Source: Gammaproteobacteria bacterium (GTDB lineage: Bacteria > Pseudomonadota > Gammaproteobacteria > Eutrophobiales > Eutrophobiaceae). Taken from it: 17,911 nucleotides of DNA. Made by a program: the position numbers and the translations under genes. The DNA lies in contig JACQHV010000137.1 in assembly GCA_016198885.1 (NCBI GenBank), positions 1-17,911 on the forward strand, given 5' to 3'. This document shows positions 1 through 7,365 of this stretch, piece by piece. Every line of letters begins with the position of its first letter. Position 1 is the stretch's first letter. The notes beneath the pieces are model-generated. The model was not told the origin of the DNA. It worked only from the letters and a program-made list of their open reading frames with translations, and searched no databases.

Positions 1-203
1 CCGCTTGAATGCCAGTCAAATCCCAATACACAACCAAGTGCCTGAAACCAGTACGGATCAGATAATCGTTGTAATACTTCTTGAGGGCCATATTCCGCGA
101 TAATGTAAATAATGATTTCACGCGAAAGACAAACCATGCGGTTGAACAGCCAACGCGGGGCCTTGCCACCATGCAAGGGAAGTTGAGCAACACCGGTACG
201 CAT
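1..203 (-). CDS. DUF763 family protein, N-terminal part (runs off the left edge)
   Basis: The minus strand reads from an ATG at 203-201 to the window edge without a stop, giving 67 residues. It begins MRTGVAQLPLHGGKAPRWLF and continues through a YGPQEVLQRLSDPYWFQALG segment and a GFDWHSSG motif. From memory this is the conserved opening of DUF763, a family of about 350-400 residues found in archaea and scattered bacteria, with no established function. The C-terminal part lies outside the window. The gene diverges from the sixA-like gene, with only 42 bp between start codons. No clear Shine-Dalgarno sequence precedes the ATG. The family match is strong over this short stretch; I propose no function. 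Confidence 0.8.
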   Translation of the reverse strand, partial: MRTGVAQLPLHGGKAPRWLFNRMVCLSREIIIYIIAEYGPQEVLQRLSDPYWFQALGCVLGFDWHSS

Positions 204-245
204 GAGAATATAATATCAAGTATATACTGAATAACGATCTCAAAT
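204..245. promoter_or_regulatory. Short divergent intergenic region with a -10 box and a palindrome
   Basis: This AT-rich spacer separates the divergent DUF763 and sixA-like starts. It holds a perfect TATAAT at 209-214 on the + strand, placed to serve the gene at 246, but the nearest -35-like hexamer (TTGAGC, 183-188) is 20 bp away, which is longer than ideal. A perfect 10-bp palindrome AGTATATACT lies at 219-228, where a regulator binding there could affect both genes. The operator role is inference only. Confidence 0.35.
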
Positions 246-725
246 ATGCAAATCTATCTTGTACAGCACGGTGAATCAGTCGCTAAAGAGATTAATCCTG
301 ATCGCCCGTTGAGTTTGCAGGGCAAACAGGATGTAACGCGAATAGCAGATTTTCTGAAAAATGCAGGGATTACCGTGAACAGGATTTTGCATAGTGGCAA
401 GACACGTGCCAGACAAACCGCTGAAATTCTTGCGGAAGACTTATCAGGAAATATGAAAGTGTCTGCGATTTCCGGCATTGATCCTAATGATCCGGTTGAT
501 CAGTTATCTGCGCAAATCAGAACATGGACCGAGGATACACTGGTTGTAGGTCATCTGCCATTTATGGCAAAGCTGGTTGCGCAACTTGTGCTGAATAATG
601 ATGCAAATGTTCCTGCTGCTTTCCAGCCCGGTAGTGTTGTATGTCTGGCAAGGGATGAAAATGGCGCCTGGAAGATCCAGTGGATGCTCAGGCCGGAATT
701 GTTCCTGAATAAAAATAAAAGTTAA
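246..725 (+). CDS. sixA: SixA-like phosphohistidine phosphatase (histidine phosphatase superfamily) with QHG instead of RHG
   Basis: This 159-residue single-domain protein has the length of SixA, which removes phosphate from histidine in phosphorelay (HPt) or PTS proteins in the cytoplasm. Visible motifs are the N-terminal LVQHGES with the nucleophile His8, the SGKTRARQT segment (Ser50, Arg54), VVGHLP with the second catalytic His103, and the family-typical tail WMLRPELF. The first-motif arginine (RHG) is glutamine at position 7. Similar QHG variants are, to my recollection, known in SixA-like proteins of other bacteria, so this may mark a subfamily rather than an inactive enzyme. Next on the same strand is an anchored coiled-coil gene 24 bp downstream, probably co-transcribed. 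No histidine kinase or HPt protein lies in the window, so the substrate is unknown. Confidence 0.82.
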   Translation: MQIYLVQHGESVAKEINPDRPLSLQGKQDVTRIADFLKNAGITVNRILHSGKTRARQTAEILAEDLSGNMKVSAISGIDPNDPVDQLSAQIRTWTEDTLVVGHLPFMAKLVAQLVLNNDANVPAAFQPGSVVCLARDENGAWKIQWMLRPELFLNKNKS

Positions 726-749
726 AAAGACATCTCTGGAGATAATAAG

Positions 750-1220
750 TTGAAATATATATTAGGCATTGTAATGATTCTTGTCGTAGGTACAGTAATT
801 TTTATTACTCGTCCTGAGAAAACATTTGAAACAGGAAAACCCGGGATTACCCCTGAAGTTACGCAACAACAAATACCTGAAGATACAGTGACCAGCGAAA
901 ACATATCACAGGAGTCGCCAGTGGATGGACGGCGGGCTGCAATGCAGATGGAATATGACAAATTAACAAAGGCCAGGAAGAATCTTGAGAAACGCCTGAG
1001 CAGACTCAAGGCAGTGCTGTGGGATGTCGAGTTGCCAAAAGAGCAGGGTGAAAAAATTACCGAACAAATGAAGAACGCCTATGCGTTGTTAAAGAATCCT
1101 AAAATGCTGGGCGCCTTTTCCGGTGTATCAGAGATCAGTGACGAACTTTCCCGGGTGGAGTTCGTCTATAACAATCTGGAAGGCGTGGAAGAATCGGTAC
1201 ATGCCATGAATAAGCAATAA
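750..1220 (+). CDS. Hypothetical membrane-anchored coiled-coil protein
   Basis: The product is 156 residues with no family I recognise. Translation starts at TTG 750, supported by a GGAGA Shine-Dalgarno sequence 7 bases upstream. Residues 3-19 (ILGIVMILVVGTVIFIT region) form one hydrophobic segment, likely a membrane anchor without a cleavage site. A Pro/Glu/Thr-rich, low-complexity linker covers about 25-60, and a charged helical stretch, probably coiled coil, covers about 63-92 (KLTKARKNLEKRLSRLK). The C-terminus is acidic and probably helical. If the segment is a signal anchor, the rest faces the periplasm. It follows the sixA-like gene by 24 bp, suggesting one transcript, and converges on the deacetylase-like gene. 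Confidence 0.7.
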   Translation: MKYILGIVMILVVGTVIFITRPEKTFETGKPGITPEVTQQQIPEDTVTSENISQESPVDGRRAAMQMEYDKLTKARKNLEKRLSRLKAVLWDVELPKEQGEKITEQMKNAYALLKNPKMLGAFSGVSEISDELSRVEFVYNNLEGVEESVHAMNKQ

Positions 1221-1246
1221 TAATTTAATCTGTTTCGTTACATTCA

Positions 1247-2200
1247 TTATTGGATCTGATGGGTTCCTGATAATTTTGTCAGATGCTGCTCAATACAATA
1301 CGGCATCATTTTCAGGTTATAACCGCCCTCCAGCACGGAGATGATTTTCCCACCGGCATATTGTTCTGCCTTTTCCATCATTCTAACAGTCATCCATCCG
1401 AAAAACTCCGTGCTCAAACAGATATTCGCCAGGGGATCATCAATGTGAGCATCAAAACCTGCTGAAATGATAATAGCTTCAGGCCGGAATTCATCAATCT
1501 TCGGCAAGATTTTATTTAAAAAAGCATTTTCATAATCCTTATCACCTGAACCCGCAGGCATCGGGCAGTTTAATGTCGCGCTCTTACCACGCCCAATCCC
1601 GGTTTCCGTATAAGCACCTGTGCCGGGATAAAATGGATATTGATGCGTGCTGATGTATAACACCGATGGATCTTCTTCAAAGGTATGTTGCGTGCCATTG
1701 CCATGGTGCACATCCCAATCGAGTATCAGGATCTTGTCCAAACCATGTTGTTTTTGCAGGTAACGGGCAAGGATGGCAACATTATTAAATATACAAAATC
1801 CGAGCGCCATGTCTTTTTCTGCATGATGACCAGGCGGACGTACCAGTGCAAAGCCATTGTTTATATTACCGGCAATCATTTGATCAGCCAGTTCAAGCGT
1901 TCCACCTGTCGCCATGAGAGCAACATCAAATGATTCTCTGCTAACGCTTACATCCATAACATCCAGATACGGGATATTGTACTTGCATGTATCTTCAGCC
2001 CGTTTGATATAGTCATTGTCATGCACGGTTTCAATCCATTGACGCTCTGCCTTGTGCGGTGAAAAAAATTGCAATGAATTGAACCATGGTCGATTATGAA
2101 GATATTGCATTGTTGATATTAACCGCTCACTGCATTCAGGATGCCCTCCACCGGTATCATGCTGCAGAAAGACGGGGTCGTAGAGAAATCCTGTTTTCAT
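1247..2200 (-). CDS. Histone deacetylase/AcuC/AphA family zinc deacetylase
   Basis: The 317-residue protein is a complete member of the arginase/deacetylase fold family, which removes acetyl groups from lysines, polyamines or related amides using zinc. Motifs in order: GGGHPECSERL (17-27), RPPGHHAEKD with the active-site pair His125-His126, GFCIFNN (134-140), DWDVHHGNGTQ with zinc ligands Asp163 and His165, ISAGFDAH with the third ligand Asp250, and LEGGYN with Tyr294. All catalytic residues are present, so it should be active. Substrate cannot be told from sequence: bacterial members include acetoin-utilisation proteins, acetylpolyamine amidohydrolases and protein deacetylases. The gene stands alone, diverging from manC and converging on the coiled-coil gene. 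A plausible promoter lies at 2236-2265. Confidence 0.92.
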   Translation of the reverse strand: MKTGFLYDPVFLQHDTGGGHPECSERLISTMQYLHNRPWFNSLQFFSPHKAERQWIETVHDNDYIKRAEDTCKYNIPYLDVMDVSVSRESFDVALMATGGTLELADQMIAGNINNGFALVRPPGHHAEKDMALGFCIFNNVAILARYLQKQHGLDKILILDWDVHHGNGTQHTFEEDPSVLYISTHQYPFYPGTGAYTETGIGRGKSATLNCPMPAGSGDKDYENAFLNKILPKIDEFRPEAIIISAGFDAHIDDPLANICLSTEFFGWMTVRMMEKAEQYAGGKIISVLEGGYNLKMMPYCIEQHLTKLSGTHQIQ

Positions 2201-2235
2201 TTCTATTTGGCTATTGAGTGATTTCAGATTTTGTA

Positions 2236-2265
2236 AGTATATCAGGGGAAGACAGGTTATTTCAG
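2236..2265 (-). promoter_or_regulatory. Candidate sigma70 promoter of the deacetylase gene
   Basis: On the minus strand CTGAAA (2265-2260) and TATACT (2241-2236) are separated by 18 bp, matching four of six and five of six consensus bases. Transcription would start about 30 bases before the ATG at 2200. Prediction by eye only. Confidence 0.4.
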
Positions 2266-2278
2266 TAAGCGTGGATAT

Positions 2279-2308
2279 TTTACCTTGGATGTTAAATGAT
2301 CTTATGAT
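2279..2308 (+). promoter_or_regulatory. Weak candidate promoter of manC
   Basis: TTTACC (2279-2284) and TATGAT (2303-2308) lie 18 bp apart on the + strand, about 40 bases before the manC ATG at 2349. The -10 box fits well and the -35 box poorly. Together with the deacetylase promoter this would make 2201-2348 a shared divergent control region. Confidence 0.33.
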
Positions 2309-2348
2309 GTGTTATTACAGATACAGATTTTAAGGGGCTTATTTTTCG

Positions 2349-3815
2349 ATGAAGCTATGTCCGGTGATACTGGCAGGAGGAGGCGGGACACGATTATGGC
2401 CTCTTTCAAGGGAATACTATGCCAAGCAATTCCTGCGATTATTCAGCAATCTTTCCTTGTTACAGGAAACATTATTACGGCTTGATGGACTGGAGAGGGA
2501 AATTGAATTAATCAATCCCATAGTGGTATGTAATGAGACACATCGGTTCCTTGTAGCAGAACAGGCAGAAGAAATTGGCAAGCGTCTTCGATCAATTATT
2601 CTAGAACCTGAAGGGCGGAATACAGCGCCTGCACTCACCATTGCTGCCGTTGCCTTGCTGGAAAATAATGAAGATCCGGTCATGGTGATGATGCCGGCAG
2701 ATCATATTGTGATTGATAATATTAAATTTCAAAATGCAATAAAAGCAGGGTATCAATTGGCGGCAGATGACAGATTTGTTATCTTCGGCGTGAAACCCGG
2801 ACATGCCGAGACCGGCTATGGTTATATCAAATATGGCGAACAGATAAGCTCTAATAATAGTGTCGATATCAATGAAATAGCAGGCTTCACCGAGAAACCG
2901 GCTGCGGAACTTGCCAGAAGTTATCTGGATTCGGGGGATTATCTCTGGAACAGCGGTATTTTCATGATGAAAGCTTCTATATGGTGCAGGGAAATTGAAC
3001 ATCTGCAACCAGACATTTATCGATCTTGTCTGAAGGCGTACAGAAAAGGATCCATAGACAATCAATTTTACAGATTGGACAGAGATGCCTTTCTGAAATG
3101 TCCCAGAGATTCGATTGATTACTCCGTAATGGAAAAGCTGAAATATGGAAAAGGAAAATCTTTAACCGCAGTTGTCTCTCTTGATGCTGGCTGGTCCGAT
3201 ATCGGTGCCTGGTCCAGTGTATGGGAACTGGGCAAACGTGATGATAATAATAATTTCACCTTGGGTGATGTTATCCAGGAAGGGACAAAAGACAGTTTAA
3301 TAAACGCAGACAACAGATTAGTGGCAGCGCTTGGTTGCGATAATCTTGTCATCGTTGAAACTGCAGATGTTGTAATGGTGGCCAGAAAGGACAAGGCACA
3401 GGATATTAAAAAAATTGTTGAGAGGTTAAAAATAGAACAACGGGAAGAACGATTGATACATCACCGTGTTTATCGTCCGTGGGGAAGTTACGAAACTATC
3501 GATTCAGGCGATAACTATCAGGTTAAACGTATTACCGTTAAACCTGGCAAGAAAATTTCCATGCAATTACATCACAAACGTGCGGAGCACTGGGTTGTCG
3601 TAAGCGGTACGGCTACCGTAACAAAAGGAGAAGAAGTGTTTCAACTTAGAGAGAATGAATCTGCTTATATTCCAATTGAAACCAAACATCGCCTCGAAAA
3701 TGCAACTGATGCGTCTCTTGAAATTATCGAGGTGCAATCAGGAAGTTATCTTGGGGAAGATGATATTGTCCGTTTTGAAGATGATTATGGACGTCAGACG
3801 AAACAGACGAAATAA
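2349..3815 (+). CDS. manC: Mannose-1-phosphate guanylyltransferase / mannose-6-phosphate isomerase, bifunctional
   Basis: The 488-residue protein has the full length and two-domain layout of ManC/AlgA/CpsB. It converts mannose-1-phosphate and GTP to GDP-mannose and can also interconvert fructose-6-phosphate and mannose-6-phosphate. The N-terminal nucleotidyltransferase domain (about 1-290) shows the GGGGTRLWPLS nucleotide-binding loop (10-20), Lys26, FTEKP (180-184) and LWNSGIF (199-205). The C-terminal cupin isomerase domain (about 370-485) shows YRPWGSYE, QLHHKRAEHW (406-415, with His408, His409, Glu413 and His414 as likely metal ligands) and TKHRLEN (His447). GDP-mannose feeds exopolysaccharide, O-antigen or GDP-fucose synthesis, but no glycosyltransferase or phosphomannomutase gene lies nearby, so the end product is unknown. 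An AAGGGG sequence 11 bases before the ATG serves as a slightly distant ribosome site. Confidence 0.95.
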   Translation: MKLCPVILAGGGGTRLWPLSREYYAKQFLRLFSNLSLLQETLLRLDGLEREIELINPIVVCNETHRFLVAEQAEEIGKRLRSIILEPEGRNTAPALTIAAVALLENNEDPVMVMMPADHIVIDNIKFQNAIKAGYQLAADDRFVIFGVKPGHAETGYGYIKYGEQISSNNSVDINEIAGFTEKPAAELARSYLDSGDYLWNSGIFMMKASIWCREIEHLQPDIYRSCLKAYRKGSIDNQFYRLDRDAFLKCPRDSIDYSVMEKLKYGKGKSLTAVVSLDAGWSDIGAWSSVWELGKRDDNNNFTLGDVIQEGTKDSLINADNRLVAALGCDNLVIVETADVVMVARKDKAQDIKKIVERLKIEQREERLIHHRVYRPWGSYETIDSGDNYQVKRITVKPGKKISMQLHHKRAEHWVVVSGTATVTKGEEVFQLRENESAYIPIETKHRLENATDASLEIIEVQSGSYLGEDDIVRFEDDYGRQTKQTK

Positions 3816-3854
3816 GCCATTGTTTGCGAATGAAATTGATTGTTATTGATCACT

Positions 3855-4880
3855 TCAAGAGGTTGTAAGATGTTTTATGATGGCATCAGTGTATTTTCTG
3901 GTTGATGCCTTACCGCCAAGATCAGAAGTTCGAATATTATCTTTTTGCAGTACAGTGCTGATAGCATTACGTAATTTATTTGCCAGATCGTGCTGTTTGG
4001 TGTGGTCAAGCAACATGGCAGCGGCAAGCATCAGGGCAGTGGGATTGGCGATTCCCTTTCCTGCAATATCGGGCGCCGTTCCGTGAACGGCTTCAAAGAT
4101 GGCTGCATCCTTGCCGATATTTCCGCCAGGGGCCAGACCCAGGCCGCCCACCAGGCCTGCAATCTCGTCTGAAAGGATGTCACCGAACATGTTGGTAGTC
4201 ATGATGACATCAAATTGTGATGGATTAAGAACCAGTTGCATGGCACAGTTATCAACGATGCGATCTTCAATTTCCAGTTGTGTTTCGTACGCTTTACCCA
4301 CATCAAGAGCTGTCTCAAGAAACAGGCCTGTTAGTGCCTTCAAAATATTTGCCTTATGAACAATGGTGACTTTCTTGCGGTTATTTCGTATGGCATAGTC
4401 GAAAGTAAATTCTGCAATCCTTCGGCAACCGCTGCGGGTGATAATACCCAATGCCTCTGCCACAGCCCTGGGGTCATCATCAATGGGAATGTAATGTTCA
4501 ACACCGACATACAGCCCTTCGGTATTTTCACGGATTAATACCAGGTCGATATCCTCGAATCTTCCACCAGGTATGTAGGTGCGTGCGGGTCTTACGTTGG
4601 CGTAAAGATGAAATTCCTCACGCATACGAACTGTCGCAGAGCGAAAGCCACTGCCAACGGGAGTTGTTAACGGGCCTTTTAACGCAAGTTTTGTCTGGCG
4701 AATACTTTCCAGCAGTGGTTCTGGCAATGCATCACCGGATTCTTTAATTGAAGACATACCTGCCTTGAATCGGCGCCATTCAAAAGGCGCACCCAGTGCA
4801 TCGAGTACGCTCAGAGTAGCTGCTGTGATTTCCGGACCTATGCCGTCGCCATCAATGAGTGTTACAGGCAGTTTGTTTAT
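3855..4880 (-). CDS. NAD-dependent isocitrate dehydrogenase family enzyme, apparent ATA start codon
   Basis: This beta-decarboxylating dehydrogenase of the isocitrate/isopropylmalate family would oxidise isocitrate to 2-oxoglutarate in the TCA cycle. Read from ATA at 4880-4878 it has 341 residues, normal for bacterial NAD-type enzymes. The first ATG is at 4757 and would remove 41 residues, including the conserved LIDGDGIGPEI opening (8-18) that binds cofactor. Further motifs: RENTEGLYVG (117-126), VHKANI with catalytic Lys176, NMFGDILSDE with metal-binding Asp234 and Asp238, and EAVHGTAPDIAG. RENTEGLYVGVEH favours isocitrate over isopropylmalate as substrate. An AAGGA sequence (4893-4889) lies 8 bases before the ATA. 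A TGA in frame at 4928-4926 bounds the reading frame, and no ATG, GTG or TTG lies between it and 4757. It converges on manC across 39 bp. Confidence 0.85.
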   Translation of the reverse strand: MNKLPVTLIDGDGIGPEITAATLSVLDALGAPFEWRRFKAGMSSIKESGDALPEPLLESIRQTKLALKGPLTTPVGSGFRSATVRMREEFHLYANVRPARTYIPGGRFEDIDLVLIRENTEGLYVGVEHYIPIDDDPRAVAEALGIITRSGCRRIAEFTFDYAIRNNRKKVTIVHKANILKALTGLFLETALDVGKAYETQLEIEDRIVDNCAMQLVLNPSQFDVIMTTNMFGDILSDEIAGLVGGLGLAPGGNIGKDAAIFEAVHGTAPDIAGKGIANPTALMLAAAMLLDHTKQHDLANKLRNAISTVLQKDNIRTSDLGGKASTRKYTDAIIKHLTTS

Positions 4881-4902
4881 TTTTCTTGTCCTTTTTGGTT
4901 TT

Positions 4903-4929
4903 ATTATTTTTGTGATGTTCGATTGTCAA
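4903..4929 (-). promoter_or_regulatory. Candidate promoter of the isocitrate dehydrogenase gene
   Basis: A perfect TTGACA (4929-4924) is followed after 15 bp by AATAAT (4908-4903, five of six matches). Transcription would begin near 4895-4898, just upstream of the AAGGA at 4893-4889, so the leader is short and the coding start must lie downstream of about 4890. The 15-bp spacer is at the short end. This placement supports the ATA at 4880 as the start. Confidence 0.5.
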
Positions 4930-4973
4930 ACAATCATGAATTACTACGGATAATTTATCTGTGACATCTTTAA

Positions 4974-7085
4974 TCAGAGATTATTATCAAAGGTGATAGG
5001 TTCTTCCTGTTTCACTGCCTGAAGGTCAACAGACATTTCTGAAGAGGTGATAATCAAGTCATGCAGGATGTGTGCTGTTTCCTGCAAAAGAACATCAACT
5101 ACTTTATTGTTTTCTGTTTCATCTGGTTCGCTGTTTTCCGGAAGCGGTTCCAACCCCTGAATAACCCTGAATTCGTTTTGCAGTTCACGTTTGGTATTTA
5201 ATAATTGTTCACGTTCTGCTTTTCGTTTGGATTCCAGCAGGGAAACGCTCTTGCTTTCATTGGTCTCCTGGACAAGATTCAATTCCCGCAGCAGGAGATT
5301 GAATGCCTTGTTTGATTTGATACGGGATTCATGTTTCTTGCGTAAAAGTGCAAACCCACTGACAGGCGTACTGACCTTGATAAATTCAGCAGGTTTTACT
5401 GTGTCCCACGGTAATGCGTTAGCAAGCGCACGTTCGCCATATTTGGATATATCACTGGCTGTGGGAAATACGATATCCGGCACGACACCTTTGTACTGGT
5501 TGCTGCCACCGCTGATGCGGAAAAACTGGGCAATCGTGGTCTTTAAACGACCATGATCGTCATTGGAATTACGTACGAAGCGGTTCAGATCAACAACATT
5601 TTGCACTGTTCCTTTACCAAAAGTAGGCTCACCTACGATTATTCCCCGATGATAATCCTGTATAGCGCCGGCAAATATCTCCGAAGCGGATGCGCTGTTA
5701 CGATCAACCAGCACTGCGAGAGGCCCATCATAGGCAATGGAAGGATCAGGATCATTATTAATTTCAACTTTTCCGGACGAATCCTTGGTTTGTACAACCG
5801 GGCCCTCTTTGATAAATAAACCGGTTAATTCCAGGGCCTCGGACAATGATCCTCCCCCATTACCACGTAAATCGATGATCAATCCATCTATATTTTGATT
5901 TTTTAAATCAGTAATCAGCCTGCGTACATCATGTGAAGTGCTTATATAATCCTTATCTCCCCTGGATTGTGCAGCGAAATCAATATAGAAAGTAGGTACT
6001 TCAATAACACCAATTCTTGCAACAGATTCGGCAATTTCTATAATTGAAGATTGCGCAGCCTGCTCTTCAAGTTTTATCTTGTTACGAGTCAAGGTAATTA
6101 TCTTGCTTGGACCACCAGGACCCGTTTCTTTTGGTAATATTTCCACGCGGAGCACTGTATCTTTCGGTCCACGAATGAGCTCAACAACATCATCCAGACG
6201 CCAGCCAATAACATCAACAATTTCTCCATTATCACCTTGCCCGACTCCTGTGATCCTGTCTTCCGAATGCAACTGGCCGCTCAGGTCAGCAGGACCACCT
6301 GGAATAACTCGCTGTATCTGGGTGTAATCATTATCGCTCTGGAGTACTGCGCCGATTCCCTCCAGCGATAAACGCATGCTGATATCAAAATTTTCTGATG
6401 TGCGTGGAGAAAAATATGCAGTATGCGGTTCAATAGAGGTTGTGTAGGCATTTATAAATACCTGATATATATCATTTGCATCCAGTTGATAGGTGCTTGT
6501 CCGTATTCTTTCATAACGCTTTCGCAAGGTTTTTATCAAGTCATCTGATTCCTTGCTGGACAAGCGTAAATTAAGAATGTCGTTCTTGATGCGCTTCCGC
6601 CATATTTCATTCAGTTCTTCACGAGTTTTAGCCCACGGTAACTCACGTCTGTCAAAAATATATTCTTCATCTTCGTCAAATGAATACTTTTGATCGAGTA
6701 GGTTGATGGCATATTTCACACGTTCGTCAACGCGCACACGATATTGCCTGAATATTTCAAATGCCGGTGTCAAATCTTCATTGATTAATGCTTCATCCAG
6801 TTTATCCGTGTATTTGGAAAACAAATTGATATCTTCAGCGAGAAAAAAACTACGGTTTTGATCGAGACTTTCCAGATATCGATCAAGTATCGAGGCAGAC
6901 AAATCGTCATTCAGCTCTTTATTTTTGTAATGATAGCTGTCGATAATATGAGTAATGATCTCGGTCGCCCGCACATGTTTTTCAGCAGGCACCAAATCTG
7001 TCTCCGGAATCACAGGGATTTCTGCGAAGACTAGGAGTGTAAACAGGCAAAGGGCGCTGGCGGAGAAAATTCGAAGAATTTGCAT
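4974..7085 (-). CDS. prc: Carboxy-terminal processing protease Prc (Tsp), periplasmic
   Basis: The 703-residue product matches the length of Prc, a periplasmic protease that trims or degrades proteins from the C-terminus and controls peptidoglycan hydrolases. Residues 1-21 form a signal peptide (hydrophobic core ASALCLFTLLVF, likely cleavage after Ala21). An N-terminal helical domain covers about 30-230, the PDZ domain about 235-320 (GIGAVLQSDN, VIPGGPADLSG), and the S41 catalytic core about 350-540. Core motifs are LIIDLRGNGGGSLSEALELTGLF, DRNSASASEIFAGA with Ser466, and VGEPTFGKGTVQ with Lys491, the Ser-Lys dyad by analogy with E. coli Prc. Asp477 also matches. The tail (about 575-703) is the helical DUF3340-like region. 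No good ribosome site precedes the ATG. A strong promoter-like pair lies at 7172-7200. The adaptor NlpI is not nearby. Confidence 0.95.
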   Translation of the reverse strand: MQILRIFSASALCLFTLLVFAEIPVIPETDLVPAEKHVRATEIITHIIDSYHYKNKELNDDLSASILDRYLESLDQNRSFFLAEDINLFSKYTDKLDEALINEDLTPAFEIFRQYRVRVDERVKYAINLLDQKYSFDEDEEYIFDRRELPWAKTREELNEIWRKRIKNDILNLRLSSKESDDLIKTLRKRYERIRTSTYQLDANDIYQVFINAYTTSIEPHTAYFSPRTSENFDISMRLSLEGIGAVLQSDNDYTQIQRVIPGGPADLSGQLHSEDRITGVGQGDNGEIVDVIGWRLDDVVELIRGPKDTVLRVEILPKETGPGGPSKIITLTRNKIKLEEQAAQSSIIEIAESVARIGVIEVPTFYIDFAAQSRGDKDYISTSHDVRRLITDLKNQNIDGLIIDLRGNGGGSLSEALELTGLFIKEGPVVQTKDSSGKVEINNDPDPSIAYDGPLAVLVDRNSASASEIFAGAIQDYHRGIIVGEPTFGKGTVQNVVDLNRFVRNSNDDHGRLKTTIAQFFRISGGSNQYKGVVPDIVFPTASDISKYGERALANALPWDTVKPAEFIKVSTPVSGFALLRKKHESRIKSNKAFNLLLRELNLVQETNESKSVSLLESKRKAEREQLLNTKRELQNEFRVIQGLEPLPENSEPDETENNKVVDVLLQETAHILHDLIITSSEMSVDLQAVKQEEPITFDNNL

Positions 7086-7171
7086 GCTTTTGTAGAGGGT
7101 GGTTGGTTATGCTATCTCAGATTTTACGTATTTGGTTATAGGGTTTCTGTCATCCAATAATCAGGGCAGCT

Positions 7172-7200
7172 ATTATATATTGTTCACTAACGTGGGTCAG
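7172..7200 (-). promoter_or_regulatory. Candidate sigma70 promoter of prc
   Basis: CTGACC (7200-7195, four of six matches) and a perfect TATAAT (7177-7172) are spaced by 17 bp on the minus strand. Transcription would start near 7165, giving a leader of about 80 bases before the prc ATG at 7085. Confidence 0.5.
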
Positions 7201-7263
7201 TTTAATCCTTTATTTAGCTGATAATTAAAGTTTATTTTACACAGAATAAGGTTACGTTATAAC

Positions 7264-7301
7264 AACGTCCGCTTTATCAGATTTTAACAATTCCGGACGT
7301 T
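7264..7301. repeat. Inverted repeat with 8-bp arms and 22-base loop
   Basis: AACGTCCG (7264-7271) pairs exactly with CGGACGTT (7294-7301). The loop is long and AT-rich. The + strand downstream is T-rich but interrupted (TTGTATATTTT), so this is at best a weak terminator on that strand. It could instead be a protein-binding site or remnant of an insertion. Confidence 0.5.
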
Positions 7302-7321
7302 TGTATATTTTATCCGCCTTT

Positions 7322-7342
7322 TTTCAGGCTGCCAGCCTGAAA
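7322..7342. repeat. Hairpin with 9-bp stem and 3-base loop
   Basis: TTTCAGGCT (7322-7330) pairs with AGCCTGAAA (7334-7342) around the loop GCC. It lies 23 bp beyond the stop of the TPR remnant. Read on the minus strand the hairpin is followed by an A-run, not a T-run, so it is not a standard intrinsic terminator for that gene. It may still stabilise a transcript end. Confidence 0.6.
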
Positions 7343-7365
7343 GACCGGTGCCTTCTGGCAGAATT

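Larger units (their letters stand above)
7086..7365. other. 280-bp non-coding stretch between prc and the TPR remnant
   Basis: No credible coding sequence is seen. The region holds a prc promoter candidate (7172-7200) and two inverted repeats (7264-7301 and 7322-7342). It is AT-rich, and neither repeat has a T-run where a minus-strand terminator would need one. Confidence 0.6.

Noticed and set aside
3855..4757. Isocitrate dehydrogenase read from its first ATG at 4757
   Set aside because: This start drops the GDGIGPE opening, which is encoded in frame upstream with a promoter and ribosome site placed to include it.
5191..5556. Long open frame on the + strand opposite prc
   Set aside because: It lies wholly within a well-supported gene, has no ribosome site and its translation shows no family features.
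7322..7342. Hairpin after the TPR remnant as its intrinsic terminator
   Set aside because: Read in the gene's direction it is followed by A residues, not a T-run.
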